From: Amphiplicatus metriothermophilus
Lineage (GTDB): Bacteria; Pseudomonadota; Alphaproteobacteria; Caulobacterales; Parvularculaceae
Direction: 5' to 3'
DNA length: 64,000 nt
Assembly: GCF_900199215.1 (NCBI RefSeq)
Contig: NZ_FZQA01000003.1
Coordinates: 1-64,000, forward strand
Shown one piece after another: positions 62,170 through 64,000 of the stretch; position 1 is the first letter of the stretch; the number at the start of each line of letters is the position of its first letter. The notes beneath the pieces were generated by a model. It searched no databases. It had not been told where the DNA came from and saw only the letters and a program-made list of their open reading frames with translations. Both the position numbers and the translations under genes were made by a program.

Positions 62170-62727
62170 ATGAAGCGTGGCCGCAACCAACGCCGCCGGC
62201 AGGGCATGAATATTAACCGGGCCTTCGATTCGAACGGACCCGACGTTCGAATCCGCGGCACGGCGAATCAGATCTACGACAAATATCTCGCGCTGGCGCG
62301 CGACGCCTCGTCGGCCGGCGATCGCGTCAAGGCGGAAAACTATCTTCAGCACGCCGAGCATTATTTCCGGGTGCTGCGCGCCATGCAGCCCTCCGCGCCG
62401 ACGCCGGCCGACCAGCCCGAGGACGACGGCGAGCAGCCGACGATCGGCGAGCCGCAGGAGCGCCAGCGCCCCGCCCCGCATCGTCAGAACGAGCCGGCCG
62501 CCGCAAATGCCGAGAAGAGCGCCGGATCGGGATCGGGGAATGGCGAGGCGCCCTCGGAGGGCTCGCGCGAGACTGCGGCCGAAGACGGGGAGGCCGCCGC
62601 CCGCCAGAACGGCGAAAGCGAAACGCGCCGCCGCCGCCGCCGGCCGCGCCGTCAGGGCGCCGCCGGCGCGGAGGAATCAGAGGCCGGCGAGCGCGAGGAA
62701 GAGGCCGCCCCGGCCGCGGCTTCCTGA
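62170..62727 (+). CDS. DUF4167 domain protein
   Basis: A 185-residue protein. The N-terminal 75 residues carry the DUF4167 motif: basic start (MKRGRNQRRRQG), then GPDVRIRGTANQIYDKYLAL and AENYLQHAEHYFRVLRAM. The remainder is low-complexity and acidic, with Arg-rich runs near 155. The family is alphaproteobacterial with no proven function. The basic head suggests nucleic-acid or ribosome contact. It has a hairpin-rich leader and its own promoter candidate. The ATG at 62170 follows AGGAAAG. Confidence 0.92.
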   Translation: MKRGRNQRRRQGMNINRAFDSNGPDVRIRGTANQIYDKYLALARDASSAGDRVKAENYLQHAEHYFRVLRAMQPSAPTPADQPEDDGEQPTIGEPQERQRPAPHRQNEPAAANAEKSAGSGSGNGEAPSEGSRETAAEDGEAAARQNGESETRRRRRRPRRQGAAGAEESEAGEREEEAAPAAAS

Positions 62728-62849
62728 CGCCGGCGGCGAGGGCGGGCTGAGGGCGACCCCGGCCGATGGACTCCATCCCACGGGTCGGAATAAACGCGGG
62801 GGGCTTTTCGTCGTCCCGGAGCGAAGAGCTCTCGAATGAAAGGTCGCCT

Positions 62850-63869
62850 ATGTCGGCGTCGTCGCGGCTTCTGCCTGGCGTTCCGCTCGTCGAGTCGCCC
62901 TTGTTCTCGTCGGCCCTCGACGAGATGAACCTGACCGAAAGCGAACGCGACATCGCCGTGCAGCTGAATGCGCGCGGCTACGCCGTATTCGACTTCCCTG
63001 ATGACGAGCTCGATGCGCGCATCGAGCGCATCAAGGCGGCCCTGTCCGCGCATTTTCAGATCGACTTCGCGGACCCGCGAGCCGTCCGCGAGATCAAGGG
63101 CGGCCTGCGCATCCAGGACGCGTGGAAGCAGAACGAGGACGTGCGGGCGATCGCCTGCAACAGCCGCGTCATCGCGCTTTTGAGCAAGCTCTATGGCCGG
63201 CGGGCGTTTCCTTTCCAGACGCTGAACTTCCCCGTCGGCACGCAGCAGCACATGCACAGCGACTCCGTGCACTTCTCGAGCATCCCGGAACGCTTCATGT
63301 GCGGCGTATGGCTCGCCATGGAGGATGTGAGCCCCGACGCCGGCCCGCTCGTCTATTATCCGGGCTCGCATAAATGGCCGATCCTGACCAATGACGCGCT
63401 GAACCTGCGCCGGCTGCCCGAGCCGAGCCAGTCTGCGCAGAAGCCCTACGAGCCCGTCTGGCGCGCCATGACGGAGGAAGCCGGCCTCGCGCCCGAGCGC
63501 TTTTGCGCGCGCAAGGGCCAGGCGCTGATCTGGGCGGCCAATCTGCTGCATGGCGGCGACCGTCGAAACGATCTTGCGCTCACCCGCTGGTCCCAAGTGA
63601 CGCATTATTATTTCCACGGCTGCGCCTATTACACGCCGGCCTATTCCAATCCCGCCATCGGCCGCCTCTGGCTGCGCGAGATCGAGGACGCGGCGACCGG
63701 CGCGCGCGTCGAGAACGTCTATATCGACGCGCCGATCCGCAGCCAGCTCCGTCATGCGGAGCCGACGCCTTCGCCGGGAGCAAGGCCTCTGTGGCGCCGA
63801 CTGCTCGCGATGGGCGGCCGGCTCGCGCGCAAGGCCCGCGCCGCGCAGCCGCCGCCGCGGCGAAACTGA
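62850..63869 (+). CDS. Phytanoyl-CoA dioxygenase-like 2OG-Fe(II) oxygenase
   Basis: A 339-residue PhyH-family oxygenase. His136 and Asp138 in QQHMHSDSVHF are iron ligands, and His234 in NLLHGGDRRND is the likely third ligand, with the following Arg for 2-oxoglutarate. A second His174 (PGSHKWP) is also conserved-looking. Members hydroxylate diverse acyl or small-molecule substrates. Substrate unknown. I chose ATG 62850 with AAAGGT upstream; an earlier frame start (62766) has no ribosome site. It is the last complete gene of the window. Confidence 0.85.
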   Translation: MSASSRLLPGVPLVESPLFSSALDEMNLTESERDIAVQLNARGYAVFDFPDDELDARIERIKAALSAHFQIDFADPRAVREIKGGLRIQDAWKQNEDVRAIACNSRVIALLSKLYGRRAFPFQTLNFPVGTQQHMHSDSVHFSSIPERFMCGVWLAMEDVSPDAGPLVYYPGSHKWPILTNDALNLRRLPEPSQSAQKPYEPVWRAMTEEAGLAPERFCARKGQALIWAANLLHGGDRRNDLALTRWSQVTHYYFHGCAYYTPAYSNPAIGRLWLREIEDAATGARVENVYIDAPIRSQLRHAEPTPSPGARPLWRRLLAMGGRLARKARAAQPPPRRN

Positions 63870-64000
63870 TCGCCCGCCGCTTCGGCCCGCCGGCGGACGG
63901 GTTGTCGAACGCGGCTTCGTACCTATCTGTTAGAGCGAGGGCGCGTCGCCGAACCTCGGGGCGCGCCATGTTTTGACGCTCCGAAGAGGTCGAAGGGATG
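63870..64000. other. End of window, no gene seen
   Basis: 131 bp after the PhyH-type gene. I see no ribosome site with a start, no hairpin with a T run, and no repeat. An open frame on either strand here looks like a shadow of GC-rich sequence. Confidence 0.4.

Noticed and set aside
1-64000. CRISPR array, insertion sequence, toxin-antitoxin, restriction or other defence system
   Set aside because: I looked for direct repeats with spacers, transposase motifs and defence-type domains and saw none. The nearest candidate, the XRE/S24-like regulator with its small neighbour, lacks toxin features.

Overview
This is a GC-rich, gene-dense chromosomal segment of an alphaproteobacterium. The clade is shown by small proteins typical of that class (DUF2093, DUF4167, DUF4170, DUF1285, DUF1178, TIGR02301 family, DUF1036), by the lysC-ptsP pair, and by many ATGA start/stop overlaps. 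Hyphomonadales, Caulobacterales or Parvularculales are my best guess; the sequence alone does not settle the genus. I see no insertion sequence, integrase, phage module, CRISPR array, rRNA or defence island. This is core genome with a few lineage-specific inserts.

Layout. 1-13.5 kb: a REP-like repeat pair, a flagellin-like protein, a minus-strand MoxR/DUF58/DUF4159 (Bat-type) membrane cluster, SppA, then a coupled DUF1285-Nudix-cca operon. 13.6-16.2 kb: DUF2093 with an M23 peptidase, then iron storage (bfd behind a Fur-box-like site, bfr) and a Kazal-domain protein. 16.2-24.5 kb: envelope biogenesis, with lpxL, lpxK, waaA and a DUF374 acyltransferase on the minus strand, an MsbA-like exporter divergent from them, then a tyrosine phosphatase, DUF4170 and PmbA. 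24.5-34.7 kb: GST, an amidotransferase, UbiD, PilZ and LuxR-type regulators, tRNA-Val(CAC), two divergent histidine kinases and a LexA-like regulator. 34.9-46.2 kb: gph, glmU, rpiA, gor, dapD, a nucleotidase, DUF1036 and priA. 46.2-53.5 kb: YnfA, ComF, GrxC, a nitrilase-family enzyme, a sulfotransferase-like protein, a 2OG-Fe dioxygenase, a patatin/NTE lipase and UbiG. 53.7-63.9 kb: lysC, ptsP, a RodZ-TonB hybrid, ispG, prfA, prmC, DUF4167 and a PhyH-type oxygenase.

Functionally the window supplies lipid A-Kdo synthesis and export, lysine-pathway entry and its third step (LysC, DapD), ubiquinone steps (UbiD, UbiG), isoprenoid synthesis (IspG), translation termination (PrfA plus its methylase PrmC), replication restart (PriA), thiol redox (Gor, GrxC) and nitrogen-PTS signalling (PtsP).

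The least ordinary features are: an inverted-repeat element between prfA and prmC that separates a strong Shine-Dalgarno sequence from the prmC start; a roughly 280-nt hairpin-rich leader behind a good promoter upstream of DUF4167; a soluble flagellin-fold protein; a RodZ-like helix-turn-helix fused to a TonB C-terminal domain; and a LexA-like regulator with Glu at the catalytic Ser position whose promoter is overlapped by a palindrome.
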